Shown here piece after piece: positions 62,715 to 64,000 of a stretch of DNA of 64,000 nucleotides; within the stretch, counting starts at the first letter, position 1, and every line of letters begins with the position of its first letter. This DNA comes from Sternotherus odoratus (Eukaryota > Chordata > Testudines > Kinosternidae). The notes under the pieces are model-generated. The model searched no databases, was not told the DNA's origin, and saw only the letters and a list, made by a program, of their open reading frames with translations. The position numbers were made by a program, and so were the translations under genes. The stretch spans positions 46,708,848 through 46,772,847 of the forward strand of contig JAVMKO010000010.1 of assembly GCA_032164245.1 (NCBI GenBank), given 5' to 3'.

Positions 62715-63295
62715 TATGGTCTCAAGTTGCATTGAGGAGGTCTAGGTTGGATATTAGGAAACACTATTTCACTAGGAGGGCAGGGCCGGCGACAGGGGGG
62801 TACTACGGGTACAGCTGTACCGGGCCCCCCGACTTTAGGGGGGCCCCGGTACACAGCTGTACACATTGTCGTCCCCTCTTGTCGCCAGACCTGGAGAGCG
62901 GGGAAGGGGCGGGGAGGCGGCGCGGCTCTCCCCCGGACAAGCGAGCCTGGCCCCAGCAGGAGCTGTGTCGGGGGGGGGGGGGGGCTCACGCAGCTCTCGC
63001 TGCCCAGGGGAGGGGGGTGAGCGCCGGCTGGGCTGGGCTGGGGGGGGCCCCAGCCGCTGTCGGCTGGGCTGGGGGGGCCCCCCAAACTATCAAAGTAGGG
63101 GGCCCCCACATTTCTGTCGCCAGCCCTGTAGGAGGGTGATGAAGCACTGGAATGGGTTGCCTGGGAGATGGTGGAATCTCCATCCTTAGAGATTTTGAAG
63201 GCCCAGCTTGACAAAATGGTGTTGGTCCTGCTTTGAGCAGGGAATTGGACTAGATGAGCTCCTGAGGTCTCTTCCAACCCTAATCTTCTATGATT
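62715..63295 (+). mobile_element. CR1 LINE 3' end, interrupted by a hAT element
   Basis: It contains 'ttggatattaggaaacacta', then after the insertion 'gaagcactggaatgggttgc', 'gtggaatctccatccttaga', 'ggactagatgagctcctgag' and 'cttccaaccctaatcttcta', the canonical CR1 3' end. Confidence 0.9.
62781..63128. mobile_element. 348-bp hAT-type MITE inserted in CR1
   Basis: The 15-bp terminal repeats CAGGGCCGGCGACAG and CTGTCGCCAGCCCTG match at 14 of 15 positions. The perfect 8-bp duplication TAGGAGGG lies at 62773-62780 and 63129-63136. No coding content is present. The interior is GC-rich with G runs. Confidence 0.9.
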
Positions 63296-64000
63296 TTATT
63301 ATTCTAAAGCACAAATGGACCAGGATTTTTTACAAATCCAATTTACTTCCCCCTGCTCATGGTCACCTCATTCAAGACCCTTTGGAGTGGAATCTCACTA
63401 ATACTCTATCCAGTTCTATTTGTCCCAGCATGTTTTTCCTTTTAAGTGGCCTATGGGTCCAGATCTGCAGTCAGATCCAGGTACTTACATTCTAACACCC
63501 ACGCAGAGTCCCATAGACTTCAGTGAAGCTGCTGGTAGGGATCCAGTTACAGCATCAGGGCCTTAGATTGGAATAAACAGGGGCTGTCTTTATGTATGTT
63601 TTATACAGATTATCAGCACAAAGCAATCATAACGATCCTTAATAAACAAGTAAGATTTAATGTGCCTGTTTCTTCCATGCACTTTCAGTCAACCTGGTCG
63701 TTAAACACAAATCAGTTCCTTTCACTTTTTGTTTCCAGTTAGTTTTTGGTGCGTTTCACTTTCGGGCTTTCATGCACTAACACGCCCTTGAAATATTCAG
63801 CTTGCAAACGCGTTAGTGCATTTGATTTCTGGTAACATTTATTTTTCGCAATAGAAACATCTGTAATCGTTTTAAGTTTTACACAACTTTAATGAAGCCT
63901 CACTTTGGGGGCAGATTTAACCCAACAGTCTGTGTTCTTACTGACCCCAAAGGGAGTTGAGAGCATTCACAGCCTCACAGGATTGGGCCCAAGTTTTCCG

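Overview
This is vertebrate nuclear DNA, most likely from a turtle. It has short exons with GT/AG splice sites spread over kilobases of intron, CpG islands and AATAAA signals. It also carries the repeat set I associate with turtle genomes: CR1 LINE 3' ends, Penelope-like elements, many hAT-type foldback elements with 8-bp target duplications, a TA-flanked short MITE, MIR-like SINEs and solo LTRs. There are no bacterial features. The species call rests on repeat recognition from memory and is an inference.

Three protein-coding genes can be reconstructed exon by exon. (1) The left edge holds the 5' part of CFAP70 (minus strand): six coding exons giving the first 284 residues, a probable non-coding first exon in a CpG island at about 5.3-5.9 kb, and an RFX-type X-box in the promoter. 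(2) MSS51 (ZMYND17) is complete on the plus strand, with six coding exons between 12,183 and 18,725, 450 residues, an intact MYND zinc finger and an AATAAA at 19,003. (3) A PITPNC1-like (RdgB-beta class) phosphatidylinositol transfer protein gene lies on the minus strand from 56,718 down to 24,426. It needs an 8-nt microexon to stay in frame and has two alternative terminal exons, giving predicted proteins of 315 and 254 residues. A distant CpG island at about 61.2-62.3 kb may hold its non-coding first exon.

Layout: 0-6 kb CFAP70; 6-12 kb intergenic with Penelope fragments and MIR-like pieces; 12-19 kb MSS51; 19-24.3 kb spacer and possible long 3' UTR; 24.4-56.7 kb PITPNC1-like; 57-64 kb upstream region with a nested hAT pair, the distal CpG island and a CR1 interrupted by a hAT. 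CFAP70 and MSS51 are head to head, and MSS51 and the PITPNC1-like gene converge. In human (from memory) CFAP70, ANXA7, MSS51 and PPP3CB lie together on 10q22 in one orientation, while PITPNC1 is on 17q. The window therefore shows a rearranged block carrying what looks like a second PITPNC1 paralogue. The three genes have no evident shared pathway (cilium, muscle mitochondrion, lipid transfer).

The most interesting points are the 8-nt microexon, the alternative last exons, the PITPNC1 paralogue and its altered 14-3-3 site, degenerate hammerhead-ribozyme folds in three Penelope copies, a 1.9-kb pogo-like TIR element filled with a 48-bp GC-rich array, and several nested transposons with readable target-site duplications.
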